Assembly: GCA_001724275.1 (NCBI GenBank)
Contig: MEDZ01000004.1
Location: forward strand, 124,001-188,000
Source: Gemmatimonadetes bacterium SCN 70-22
GTDB lineage: Bacteria; Gemmatimonadota; Gemmatimonadetes; Gemmatimonadales; Gemmatimonadaceae
Reading direction: 5' to 3'
DNA: 64,000 nt
Shown one piece after another: positions 52,518-61,387 of this stretch (its first letter is position 1; each line of letters opens with the position of its first letter). The translations under genes and the position numbers were made by a program. The notes under the pieces were generated by a model. That model was not told the DNA's origin. It ran no database searches and saw nothing but the letters and a program-made list of their open reading frames with translations.

Positions 52518-53780
52518 CTAGCGCCGCAGGCCGATCGGGAGCGCGTCGGCCTCGCCTCGCCCCTCCGACGAGATCCGCACCAGGATCCCGATCGCCAGCC
52601 AGCACGCCAGCATGAACGACCCGCCGTACGAGAAGAACGGGAGCGGAATGCCGGTGATGGGCATGAGGTTGAGCGTCATCCCCACGTTCTCGATCACGTG
52701 CACGAACCAGCTGCCTAACAGGCCGAAGGCCACCAGCGAGCTGAAGGAATCGTTGGCGCGCGACGCCACGCGAATGACCCGCAGGAAGAGGAGCAGGAAG
52801 AGGGCGAGCGCGATCGAGACCCCGAGGAAGCCCAGCTCCTCCCCGACCACCGCGAAGATGAAGTCCGTGTGCTGCGCGGGGAGGAACGACCCGCGCTTCT
52901 GCGTCCCCAGCGTGAATCCCTTCCCGACCCATCCGCCGGAGCCGATGGCGATCTGCGACTGAATGACGTGGTAGCCCGAGGCCTTGGGATCTTCCGAGGG
53001 GTCGAGAAAGACCAGGAGGCGCGCGCGCTGGTGCGGGGCGAGCTTCTCCCAGACGATCGGCGCCAGCACCCCCATCGCGACGTTGGCGACGATGAGCGCT
53101 ACGCCCTCGACCACGAACGGCTTGTACCACAGCACGACCGCGATGAGGATGAGGAACCAGGCGCCCCACAGCCCGGTGTTGAAGGCCAGGATGAGCGAAA
53201 TGGCGGGCGATGCGGCGAGGAGGAGGAGCGGCCCCGAGACGCCCGCCCAGAACAGCATCGCGAAGAAGATCCCCACGAAGACCATCCCCGTCCCGAGGTC
53301 GGGCTGCGCCATCACCAGCACCCATGGGACGAGGACCACGAGGGCCGGCTTCCACAGCTCGAGCAGCGATTTCGGCGCCGCGCGGCGTCCCGACAGCACC
53401 TTGGCGAGCATCAGGACGACGGTCACCTTGGCCAGCTCCGCCGGCTGCCCCAGGCGCATCCCGCCGATCGTGAGCCACCCCTTCATGCTGGCCGCCGTCC
53501 CTGCCCCGGACCCGAAGACCAGGGTGACGGCCAGCAGGGCGATTCCCAGTAGGTACGCCGGCCAGCTCGCCCACTCGAGCAGCCGCACGGAAGCGCGACT
53601 GATCGCCCACGCCCCCGCCAGGGCCAGGGCGAACCACGCCAGTTGGCGCTTGTAGGCGCCGACCACCGCGGCGACCGGGACGTCGGTCTGCCCCGCCGAG
53701 TACACCACGGCGATCCCGTACGCCGACAGCAGAAGGGCGATGATGACGAGCGGGTAATCGGCGAAGACGCGCTTGATCAA
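52518..53780 (-). CDS. rodA: RodA, SEDS peptidoglycan polymerase of the elongasome
   Basis: A 420-residue polytopic protein (about 10 helices) that polymerises lipid II with PBP2. Landmarks are MRLGQPAELAKVTVVL, AQPDLGTGMVF and the C-terminal GMTLNLMPITGIPLPFFSYG. The start is TTG 53780, overlapping the mrdA stop by four bases (TTGA). A 54-base gap lies between its stop and accD. Confidence 0.95.
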   Translation of the reverse strand: MIKRVFADYPLVIIALLLSAYGIAVVYSAGQTDVPVAAVVGAYKRQLAWFALALAGAWAISRASVRLLEWASWPAYLLGIALLAVTLVFGSGAGTAASMKGWLTIGGMRLGQPAELAKVTVVLMLAKVLSGRRAAPKSLLELWKPALVVLVPWVLVMAQPDLGTGMVFVGIFFAMLFWAGVSGPLLLLAASPAISLILAFNTGLWGAWFLILIAVVLWYKPFVVEGVALIVANVAMGVLAPIVWEKLAPHQRARLLVFLDPSEDPKASGYHVIQSQIAIGSGGWVGKGFTLGTQKRGSFLPAQHTDFIFAVVGEELGFLGVSIALALFLLLFLRVIRVASRANDSFSSLVAFGLLGSWFVHVIENVGMTLNLMPITGIPLPFFSYGGSFMLACWLAIGILVRISSEGRGEADALPIGLRR

Positions 53781-55549
53781 TCGCCCCCCTCGACGTTGGC
53801 CGGCTGGATGGTGGGACGCTTGAGGTAGTGCTCGACCACCTTTGACGCGATGCGGGCCGCCGCATATCCGTGCTCGCCCTGCCAGAGCATCACCGCCACG
53901 ACGATCTTGGGATCATCCTTGGGGGCGAAGCCGACGAACCAGGCGTGGTCCTTTCCCGTCTCGTTCTGGGCGGTGCCGGTCTTGCCCGCCAGGATGACCC
54001 CCTGGATGGCGGCACTCGCCGCCGTCCCCCGTCCCGACACCACATCGGCCATGGCGTCGCGCAGCCCTGCCAGCTGCGCGGGGGTGAGGTCCAGGATCTT
54101 CGTCCGCTCCGGCTTCCGCGTCACCACCTCGGGGCGCGCCGCCGAGCCATCGGTCGCCAGCGCGGTGTAGAACCGCGCCATGTTCAGGATCGTTTGGGTG
54201 TTCTCCCCCTGCCCGATCGACAGGTTGAGCGTGACCGCGTTGGTCCACCCGTTCGGCCCGTACCGCTTGTTGAAGTACTCGACCGCGTATGGCCACTGCG
54301 GCGTGGTCTCGTTGGGGAGGTCGATCCCGCTCTTCTCGCGGAACTTGAGCTTCACTCCGCCCGCCAGCATCCGCGAGAGGGTCATCCGCAGGCCGAGCTG
54401 GTAGAAGTAGACGTCGCACGACTTCGCGATGGCCTGCGACAGGTTCACGTTGCCGTGCCCCTTGCGATCCCAGCAGCGGAAGTAGCGCGTCCCGAACGTG
54501 TAGCCACCCGTGCACGGCTGCTCCATCCGCGTGTCGAAGTCGACCAGCCCGGCCTCGAGCGCCATGGCGGCCGTTGCCAGCTTGAACGTCGAGGCCGGCG
54601 GGTAGCGCCCCTGCATCGCCTTGTTGTACAGGGGGCGACGCGTGTCCTCGGTGAGCTCCTTGTAGTACGACGCCGACACGCCGCCGATGAAACGGTTGGG
54701 GTCGAAGGTGGGGGCGCTGTGAATCGCGAGCACCGCCCCGCTGCTGGGCTCGATCGCCACCACGCCGCCGACGAGCGAGTCGCCGAAGTAGCTCGCGACG
54801 TAGCGCTGCAGGTCGAGGTCGATGTTGGTGCGCAAGGCCGGCGCCGGCTTCGCTGGCCGGTCGGGGCGCGCTCCCGCCTCGCGCACGACGCGCCCGCGCG
54901 CGTCGACCTCCACGAAGCGCGATCCCTCGACACCCCGCAGCTGTCGCTCGTACTGCTGTTCGAGCCCCGCGCGGCCGATCTGCTGCCCCGACTTGTACGA
55001 CTTGTACTCGGTCGAGTTGAGCTCGGCCTCGTTGATCTCGCTGATGTAGCCGGCGAACGCCGAGACGATCGGCCCGTCGGGATAGCGCCGCTTGGGCGCC
55101 GCCTGGATGATCAGGCTCGGGAACTCCGTCCGGTGTTCCTCGAGCACCGACACCTGGTCGAACGAGGCGTCGGCCAGCACCACCGTGGGCCGGTTGGGGT
55201 CGCGCCGCAGGCGCCGCACCGCCGACTCGATCTCGTCGGGCGCGAGTCCGATGATCGTCGAGAGCCGCTGCAGCGTGGAGCGCAGGGAGTCGGCACTCGA
55301 GCTCAGGATGGAGACCGAATACCCCGGGACGTTCTCGGCGATGACGTCCCCGTGCCGGTCGTAGATGATCCCGCGCGCCGCCGGAATCGGGACCTCGCGC
55401 AGCCGGTTCTTCTCCGACGACAACTGGAAGCGGGCGCTCTCCAGCACCTGGGCCCGGAAGAAGCCGCTGGCCAGGAGGATCAGCGAGAGCGCCACCAGCC
55501 ACGAGGCGAGCCGCCCTCGCCGCTGGATGTCGTTCGGGTGGAGGCTCAC
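53777..55549 (-). CDS. mrdA: Penicillin-binding protein 2 (transpeptidase)
   Basis: A 590-residue class B PBP. It has one N-terminal membrane helix (ASWLVALSLILLASGFFRA) and a dimerisation domain (about 50-245). The transpeptidase domain has Ser-x-x-Lys in YPPASTFKLATA, Ser-x-Asp in IAKSCDVYFYQ and VILAGKTGTAQNE. It cross-links peptidoglycan for lateral growth with RodA. GTG 55549 overlaps the mreD stop (GTGA). Confidence 0.96.
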   Translation of the reverse strand: MSLHPNDIQRRGRLASWLVALSLILLASGFFRAQVLESARFQLSSEKNRLREVPIPAARGIIYDRHGDVIAENVPGYSVSILSSSADSLRSTLQRLSTIIGLAPDEIESAVRRLRRDPNRPTVVLADASFDQVSVLEEHRTEFPSLIIQAAPKRRYPDGPIVSAFAGYISEINEAELNSTEYKSYKSGQQIGRAGLEQQYERQLRGVEGSRFVEVDARGRVVREAGARPDRPAKPAPALRTNIDLDLQRYVASYFGDSLVGGVVAIEPSSGAVLAIHSAPTFDPNRFIGGVSASYYKELTEDTRRPLYNKAMQGRYPPASTFKLATAAMALEAGLVDFDTRMEQPCTGGYTFGTRYFRCWDRKGHGNVNLSQAIAKSCDVYFYQLGLRMTLSRMLAGGVKLKFREKSGIDLPNETTPQWPYAVEYFNKRYGPNGWTNAVTLNLSIGQGENTQTILNMARFYTALATDGSAARPEVVTRKPERTKILDLTPAQLAGLRDAMADVVSGRGTAASAAIQGVILAGKTGTAQNETGKDHAWFVGFAPKDDPKIVVAVMLWQGEHGYAAARIASKVVEHYLKRPTIQPANVEGGD

Positions 55550-56034
55550 GTCGCCGGGGCCTCCAGCATGCCGCGGAAGAGGAGAAGCACCCCAACCCCG
55601 GCGACCGCCGTCACCGCCGCCTCCATCGGCGACCACAGCGCGACGCGCGTCGCCATCTCGTACAATCCGCCCTGCCGGGCGGCGAACACGAAGATCGTGT
55701 CGAACGCCCACTTCCCGATGAAGAAGAAGAAGGCGTGCAGGAAGACGTTGTCGGAGAAGAAGACGGCCTTGAGCCACGAGGCGCCGAAGCCGACCAGTGT
55801 CATGGCCAGCGCCGCGGCACCGAAGCTCTCGGGCGCGAGGGAGTCGGCGACGAGCCCGAGCAGGAACCCGATCAGCGCCGCCCCCCCCGGGCGCACGCGC
55901 ACCGCGATCAGGAGGACCGCGATGACCAGGAAGTCCACCGGGACCCGCCACCCCAGCAGCGGGCGCACAAAGTACTGCGCCGCGACGAGGGCGACGAAGA
56001 GGAGGAGCGTCCGGACCGCGCGGGGAAGGCTCAT
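55546..56034 (-). CDS. mreD: Rod-shape protein MreD
   Basis: A 162-residue membrane protein with about five helices (LLFVALVAAQYFVRPLLG, DFLVIAVLLIAVRV, AALIGFLLGLVADSL and later segments). The GLVADSL region is family-typical. It bridges MreC and the cytoskeletal machinery. ATG overlaps the mreC stop by four bases. Confidence 0.92.
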   Translation of the reverse strand: MSLPRAVRTLLLFVALVAAQYFVRPLLGWRVPVDFLVIAVLLIAVRVRPGGAALIGFLLGLVADSLAPESFGAAALAMTLVGFGASWLKAVFFSDNVFLHAFFFFIGKWAFDTIFVFAARQGGLYEMATRVALWSPMEAAVTAVAGVGVLLLFRGMLEAPAT

Positions 56035-57110
56035 GGGCGCCTCACGAGCGAGTCGCTGCGCGCCGACGCGCCCGCGCGCGCGACGCCTCGCCTGTCGCCG
56101 CGCGCGGCCAGGCCGGCGCTGTCGGTGCCCGACGAGTCGCGTGCGGCCGGGACGCCGAGGACGGCGCGGAGCGAGTCCATCTGCCGCTGCCGCAGGGCTT
56201 CGGCCGCCGCCGCGAGGCGCGCCAGCGAGTCGCCCGCCGCCGCCACGCCGCGCGCCGCCGAGTCGGCCCGCGCCACGCTGGCCCAGACCTCGTCCAGTGC
56301 CTCGCCGCTCACGCGATCGGGCGAGAGGATCATCACGTTGCCGACGTCGGGCGGGTAGACCGCCGGGCGGACGAGGTACGTGCGCGACCACGCCTCGCTG
56401 GTCTTCACCTCGCCGAGGACGACGCCGATGGGGATGCCGCGCGGGTACACCCCGCCCAGCCCCGACGTCGTGATGCGCGTCCCCGGCTTGAGGGCATCGC
56501 GGAACGCCACGCCGCGCAGCTCGAGGAGCGACCGCTCGGGCTCCTCGCCCAGGTGCGGGCGCACGATGCCGAACGCCGTCCCGTCGGCCGCCATGGCGCT
56601 GGCGCGGAAGTCGGGGTGGGTCCAGAGGATGGCCAGGCTGGTGCGCGGGTCGACCGTCGTGACCTGTCCCACCAGTCCGTCAGGGGCAACGACCGCCGAG
56701 CGGGGGCGCACCCCTGCGCGCGCCCCCGCCGTCAGCACGAGGAGGTGCTCGTCCCCCTCCCCCTGCCCGTGCAGCGCCTCGGCGGGGACGAAGCCCCATT
56801 GCAGCTGACGCCCCAACCCCAGGAGCCCGCGCAGCTGGGCGTTCTCGGCGGCCAGCTGCCCCAACTCGGCGTTGCGCAGCGCCAGCGAGTCGAGCCGCGC
56901 CGCCACCGCGCCGCGCTCGGCGAACGCCGTGCGCGCCCGCTGGGCGCGCTCCTGCAATGCGAGCAGCGGGGCCACGGCCGTGCGCCGCAGGTTGGAGGCG
57001 ATCGCATCACGGATCGGGAGCGGGAGGACCGTCGCGAAGAGCGCCAGCAGGGCGCAGGTCGCCAGCAGCGCGGAATCCGCGCGCGACCCCGAGCGCGCAG
57101 CGCGAGCCAT
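56031..57110 (-). CDS. mreC: Rod-shape protein MreC
   Basis: A 359-residue protein. It has one N-terminal membrane helix (ALLATCALLALFATVLPL), a coiled coil (about 45-95; RLDSLALRNAELGQLAAENA) and beta domains (DGLVGQVTTVDPRTS, ITTSGLGGVYPRGIPIG). The last 90 residues are Ala/Arg/Ser-rich and appear disordered, longer than usual. MreC scaffolds PBP2 and RodA. The mreB stop lies nine bases upstream. Confidence 0.94.
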   Translation of the reverse strand: MARAARSGSRADSALLATCALLALFATVLPLPIRDAIASNLRRTAVAPLLALQERAQRARTAFAERGAVAARLDSLALRNAELGQLAAENAQLRGLLGLGRQLQWGFVPAEALHGQGEGDEHLLVLTAGARAGVRPRSAVVAPDGLVGQVTTVDPRTSLAILWTHPDFRASAMAADGTAFGIVRPHLGEEPERSLLELRGVAFRDALKPGTRITTSGLGGVYPRGIPIGVVLGEVKTSEAWSRTYLVRPAVYPPDVGNVMILSPDRVSGEALDEVWASVARADSAARGVAAAGDSLARLAAAAEALRQRQMDSLRAVLGVPAARDSSGTDSAGLAARGDRRGVARAGASARSDSLVRRP

Positions 57111-57119
57111 CTCCCCCTC

Positions 57120-58157
57120 CTACGACGAGAGGACCGACCAGTACTTCGCCTCGTCGTCGAGGATGCGCCCGACGCCGCGCACCACGCACGTCAGCGGGTC
57201 CTCGTCGACGTGGATCGGCAACCCGGTCTCCTGGCTCAGCACGACGTCCAGCCCGCGGATCAGGGCCCCGCCCCCCGTCATCACGATGCCGCGGTCCACG
57301 ATGTCGCTCGACAGCTCGGGCGGGGTGATCTCGAGCGCGCGACGCACCGCGTCGACGATCTGCTGGATCGGTTCCTGGATCGCCTCGCGGATCTCCGAGG
57401 AGTGCACCCGCACCGTCTTCGGGATCCCGGAGACGAGGTCGCGCCCCTTCACGTCCATCTCGCGCTCCTCGCCCACCGGGGCGGCCGAGCCGATCTGGAT
57501 CTTGATCTGCTCGGCCGTGGGCTCGCCGATGAGGAGGTTGTAGTTCTTGCGCATGAACTGCACGATCGCCGTGTCGAGCTCGTCGCCGGCGGTGCGGATC
57601 GACGTGTCGCTCACGATCCCGGAGAGCGCGATGACGGCAATCTCGGTCGTCCCGCCGCCGATGTCGATCACCATGTTCCCGGTCGGGGTCTCGATCGGGA
57701 GCCCGACGCCGATGGCGGCGGCCATGGGCTCGGCGACCATGAACACTTCCTTGGCGCCGGCGCCTAACGCGGAATCGCGCACCGCGCGCCGCTCGACCTC
57801 GGTGATCCCCGAGGGGACGCACACCAGCACGCGCGGCTTGATCTTGAACATCCGGTGCTTGATGATCAGCTCCAGGAAATACCGGAGCATCTTCTCGGTC
57901 ACGTCGAAGTCGGCGATGACGCCGTCCTTCATCGGGCGGACGGCGATGATCCCGTCCGGCGTGCGCCCGAGCATGCGCTTGGCTTCGAGCCCGACCCCCT
58001 TCACGCGCTTGGACTCGCGATCGATCGCGACGACCGATGGTTCGTTCAGGACGATCCCCTCGCCCTTGACGTACACCAGCGTGTTTGCCGTGCCGAGGTC
58101 AACCGCGATTGCATTGGCGGGAAAGAGCTTGCCCGCCGAGAGGGATGGCCAACGCAT
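57120..58157 (-). CDS. mreB: Rod-shape-determining actin MreB
   Basis: A 345-residue bacterial actin that guides lateral wall synthesis. Phosphate loops are [16 protein letters not shown] and [16 protein letters not shown]. The adenosine motif is [13 protein letters not shown]. It opens the mreBCD-mrdA-rodA operon, with a candidate promoter at 58225-58253. One CGTTAGGC copy at 57762. Confidence 0.96.
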   Translation of the reverse strand: MRWPSLSAGKLFPANAIAVDLGTANTLVYVKGEGIVLNEPSVVAIDRESKRVKGVGLEAKRMLGRTPDGIIAVRPMKDGVIADFDVTEKMLRYFLELIIKHRMFKIKPRVLVCVPSGITEVERRAVRDSALGAGAKEVFMVAEPMAAAIGVGLPIETPTGNMVIDIGGGTTEIAVIALSGIVSDTSIRTAGDELDTAIVQFMRKNYNLLIGEPTAEQIKIQIGSAAPVGEEREMDVKGRDLVSGIPKTVRVHSSEIREAIQEPIQQIVDAVRRALEITPPELSSDIVDRGIVMTGGGALIRGLDVVLSQETGLPIHVDEDPLTCVVRGVGRILDDEAKYWSVLSS

Positions 58158-58427
58158 GTATCGGGAAATCCTGACCCCGGAGAGGGGGCCGGTGGTCGGA
58201 AGGGGGCGACGCGAGTGACCCGATAAACTAGCAGTGCACGTTAGGTGCTGCAAGGCATTGCCAGATCACAACCTACGCGTACGCCTCCCTCGTCCCCCAT
58301 CTCCGGCGTCCCGAAAGCCCCCCCGCCCGGCACCCGGTCGCCGCCTGCTCTCCGCCCCGCTGCGTTCCGCATCGCCGCGCGGGCGTGCGCCACGTCACGA
58401 ATCGCCCCGCGGACGGGCGATGCGGGG
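58158..58427. other. 270-bp gap between dut and mreB
   Basis: It holds the mreB leader and a candidate promoter. The dut-proximal half is C-rich. Short open frames on both strands show no recognisable protein features. CGTTAGGT, a one-base variant of the octamer, lies at 58239. Confidence 0.55.
58225..58253 (-). promoter_or_regulatory. Candidate mreB promoter
   Basis: On the minus strand TTGCAG (58248-58253), 17 bp, TAGTTT (58225-58230). About 70 bases separate the -10 from the mreB ATG. Confidence 0.4.
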
Positions 58428-58877
58428 TCAGATCCCGGTGCTCCCGAACCCTCCGGTCCCGCGGGCCGTCTCGTCCAGGGCATCCACTTCCTGCAGCGCC
58501 GGCGCCTCGAAGCGGGCGAAGACCAGCTGGGCGATGCGGTCGCCGCGCCGGATGGTGACGGGCTCGGTGCCGGCGTGGAGGAGGATCACCCGGAGCTCGC
58601 CACGGTAGTCGGGGTCGATCGTTCCGGGGGCGTTGGGGACGGTGATCCCCTGCCCCAGCGCCAGGCCGGAGCGCGGGCGCACCTGCATTTCGACGCCGGG
58701 CGGGAGGGCGAAGGCGAGCCCGGTTGCCACCGCGCGTCGCTCGCCAGGTGCAAAGACGAAGTCCGGCTCGCTCGAGCGCACGTCGTAGCCGGCGCTGTCA
58801 CTCGTTTGTCTGGCCGGAAGCGGCAGGTCCGGGTTGAGCGGCAGCCGCCGCACCGGCACGGAAAAGGTAGGGGTCAT
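58428..58877 (-). CDS. dut: Deoxyuridine triphosphatase (dUTPase)
   Basis: A 149-residue trimeric dUTPase. All five motifs are present: SDSAGYDV, RPRSGLAL, GTIDPDYRGEL, GDRIAQLVF and the C-terminal RGTGGFGSTG. It hydrolyses dUTP to dUMP. It is the last gene of the rpsO-pnp-M16-ald-dut run. Confidence 0.96.
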   Translation of the reverse strand: MTPTFSVPVRRLPLNPDLPLPARQTSDSAGYDVRSSEPDFVFAPGERRAVATGLAFALPPGVEMQVRPRSGLALGQGITVPNAPGTIDPDYRGELRVILLHAGTEPVTIRRGDRIAQLVFARFEAPALQEVDALDETARGTGGFGSTGI

Positions 58878-58908
58878 GGAAGGGGAGGATGGCGGGGGCC
58901 GAAACGCC

Positions 58909-58938
58909 GAGGACGAGAGGCCCCAGCCTCTCGTCCTC
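58909..58938. terminator. 12-bp perfect hairpin between ald and dut
   Basis: GAGGACGAGAGG / CCTCTCGTCCTC with loop CCCCAG. No T-tract. It may be a terminator or a processing site between ald and dut. The bases after it (TACTCG, GCTCGTC, GCTCG) have a repeat-like GCTCGTCT flavour. Confidence 0.5.
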
Positions 58939-58965
58939 GCGTCTACTCGTTGGCTCGTCTGCTCG

Positions 58966-60081
58966 CTAGGCCACGAACCGCGCCGGCTCGTGGTACGGGA
59001 GCCCGAAGGCCTCGGCCACGCCCGGGTAGGTCACCTTGCCGTCGACGACGTTGAGCCCCTTGAGGAGGGCCGGGTTGTCGCGCAGCGCCTGCTTCCATCC
59101 CTTGTTGGCCAGCTGCAACGCGTACGGGAGGGTGGCGTTGGTGAGCGCCAGCGTCGACGTCCGCGGGACCCCCCCCGGCATGTTGGCCACGCCGTAGTGG
59201 ATCACGCCGTCCACGACGTAGGTCGGGTTCTCGTGCGTCGTCGCCTTGATGGTCTCCACGCACCCGCCCTGGTCGACGGCGACGTCGACGATCACCGCCC
59301 CCGGCCGCATCCGCTTGAGGTCCTCGCGGCGGATCAGCTTGGGCGCCTTGGCCCCGGGGATCAGCACCCCGCCCACCACCAGGTCGGCAGTGGCGACCTG
59401 CTCGAGGATGTTGTGCCGGTTGGAGTGGATGAGCTGCACGTTGGCCGGCATCACGTCCGACAGGTAGCGGAGCCGCTCGAGCGAGATGTCGAGGATGACC
59501 ACCTTGGCCCCGAGGCCGGCCGCCATCTTGGCGGCGTTGATCCCGACGACCCCACCCCCCAGGATCACGGCCTTGGCCGGGGCCACCCCCGGGACGCCGC
59601 CGAGGAGGACGCCGCGCCCGCCGTACAGCTTCTCGAGGTATTTCGCCCCCTGCTGCACCGCCATGCGCCCGGCCACCTCCGACATCGGCGTGAGGAGCGG
59701 GAGCTCGCGCGACGGGAGCTCGACGGTCTCGTACGCGATGCAGGTGGCCCCCGAGTCGAGGTGCGCCCGGGTGAGCTTCTCGTCCGCCGCGAAGTGGAAA
59801 TAGGTGAAGATCGTCTGCCCGCGGCGCATGTGCGCCCACTCGCGCTCGATCGGTTCCTTCACCTTCATGATCATGTCCGCCTTGGCCCACGTGGCGGCGG
59901 CGTCGGGGGCGATCTGTGCGCCCACCGCGGTGTAATCGCTGTCGTCGAAGCCGCTCCCTTCGCCGGCCCCCTTCTCGATGAGGACCTGGTGCCCGGCCGC
60001 CACCAGCGCCTCGGCCCCAGCCGGGACGAGGGCGATGCGGTTCTCGTTGGTCTTGATTTCCTTCGGAACGCCTATGAGCAT
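58966..60081 (-). CDS. ald: Alanine dehydrogenase
   Basis: A 371-residue NAD-dependent enzyme converting alanine and pyruvate. Landmarks are MLIGVPKEIKTNENRIALVP, FTYFHFAADEKLT, ILGGGVVGINAAKMAAGLGA (nucleotide fold) and VANMPGGVPRTSTLAL. ATG 60081. A CGTTAGGC copy lies just upstream in the gap (60085). Confidence 0.96.
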   Translation of the reverse strand: MLIGVPKEIKTNENRIALVPAGAEALVAAGHQVLIEKGAGEGSGFDDSDYTAVGAQIAPDAAATWAKADMIMKVKEPIEREWAHMRRGQTIFTYFHFAADEKLTRAHLDSGATCIAYETVELPSRELPLLTPMSEVAGRMAVQQGAKYLEKLYGGRGVLLGGVPGVAPAKAVILGGGVVGINAAKMAAGLGAKVVILDISLERLRYLSDVMPANVQLIHSNRHNILEQVATADLVVGGVLIPGAKAPKLIRREDLKRMRPGAVIVDVAVDQGGCVETIKATTHENPTYVVDGVIHYGVANMPGGVPRTSTLALTNATLPYALQLANKGWKQALRDNPALLKGLNVVDGKVTYPGVAEAFGLPYHEPARFVA

Positions 60082-60112
60082 GATCGTTAGGCTCGCAGAG
60101 GATGGGTGGGTC

Positions 60113-61384
60113 TCAGGCCGCCCCCGGCCCGGGGCCGAGGCTCAGCACGGTTTGCAGCTCGGGCGCGAAGAACGTGGCCGCGATGGCGGCGACGTCTTCC
60201 TCCCGGATGGCGTCGATCTGCGACAGCACGTCGTCGATCGGCCGGTACGGCTCTCCATACAGCTCCGTTGACGCCGCGCGGTACATCCGTGAGGACGGGC
60301 TTTCGAGCGACAACGTGATCTGCCCCTTCAACTGCCCCTTGCCAGCGGCCACCTCCTCGGGGGTGAACCCCGCCGCCACGGCGCCCCGCAGCTCGTCGCG
60401 CACCGCGGCGGCAGCCAGCACCGCATTCTCCGGCGACGTGGCCAGGTACACCCCGTGCGTGCCGCTGTCCGAATGATAACTGTGGAACGTCGACACCGAG
60501 TAGGCCAACCCCATCTCCTCGCGCACGCGCTGGAACAGGCGCGAGCTCATCCCGCCGCCGAGCAGCGTGGAGGCGAGGGTGACGGCATAGCGCCGGGGAT
60601 CGGCGTAGGCGATGGTCGGCGCCCCGAAGACGATCTGCACCTGCGCCGCCTCGCGCTCCACGTGGCGGGCCCCGGGCGGGGGCGCCACCGGCGCGGGAAC
60701 CGGGGCCGGGGCCCCGTCACCGCGCGGGATCGCCTCCCACCCGGTGCGGACCAGCACCGCCAGGAGGTCGTCATGCGCCACGTTCCCGGCCGCCGCCACC
60801 ACGACCTGCTGCGGCTGGTAGCCGCGCGCGTGCAATGCCCGCAGCTCCGCCACGCCTAACGACGAGACGCTCTCGCGCGTCCCCAGGATCGAGTAGCCGT
60901 ACGGGTGGTCCCCCCACAACAGCTCGTTGTGGAGCTCGAAGACGAGGTCGTCGGGCGTGTCGTCCACCATCGCGATCTCCTCCAGTACCACCCGGCGCTC
61001 CAGCTGGAGGTCGCTCTCGCGCAGCACCGGCGAGAAGATGAGGTCCCCCAGCACGTCGGCCGCCTCCGCCAGGTGCTCGTCGAGCACCCGCGCCTGGAAG
61101 GCGGTGTGCTCGCGCGACGTGTAGGCGTCGAGCGAGCCGCCGAGGTTCTCCAGCGACATCGCGATGTCCTTGGCGCTGCGCCGGTGCGTCCCCTTGAAGA
61201 CCATGTGCTCCAGCAGGTGGGACACCCCCATCTGCGAGCGGGTCTCGTGCACCGACGCCATACGAACCCAGGCGCCGATCGAAATCGATCGAACGCCTGG
61301 CATGTACTCCGAGACCACCGTCAGGCCGTTGCCCAGCACGGATCGCTGGACACCGGCCTGCGGGGTCGTGGCTGATCCCGTCAC
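60113..61384 (-). CDS. M16 family zinc peptidase (processing-peptidase-like)
   Basis: A 423-residue inverzincin. The catalytic motif is HLLEHMVFKGTHRR (about residues 56-69), with the third ligand Glu in QLERRVVLEEIAMVDD. Conserved parts are HPYGYSILGTRESV and GLAYSVSTFHSYHSDSG. A homologous gene often follows pnp. GTG 61384 is three bases after the pnp stop. One CGTTAGGC at 60854. Confidence 0.93.
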   Translation of the reverse strand: MTGSATTPQAGVQRSVLGNGLTVVSEYMPGVRSISIGAWVRMASVHETRSQMGVSHLLEHMVFKGTHRRSAKDIAMSLENLGGSLDAYTSREHTAFQARVLDEHLAEAADVLGDLIFSPVLRESDLQLERRVVLEEIAMVDDTPDDLVFELHNELLWGDHPYGYSILGTRESVSSLGVAELRALHARGYQPQQVVVAAAGNVAHDDLLAVLVRTGWEAIPRGDGAPAPVPAPVAPPPGARHVEREAAQVQIVFGAPTIAYADPRRYAVTLASTLLGGGMSSRLFQRVREEMGLAYSVSTFHSYHSDSGTHGVYLATSPENAVLAAAAVRDELRGAVAAGFTPEEVAAGKGQLKGQITLSLESPSSRMYRAASTELYGEPYRPIDDVLSQIDAIREEDVAAIAATFFAPELQTVLSLGPGPGAA

Positions 61385-61387
61385 GGC

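Noticed and set aside
53870-56473. An 867-codon plus-strand frame opposite mrdA, mreD and mreC
   Set aside because: Antisense to three conserved elongasome genes, with no recognisable domain.
58234-58608. Short open frames in the dut-mreB gap
   Set aside because: Low-complexity Pro/Arg/Ser translation, overlapping dut antisense, and no start context or conserved feature.
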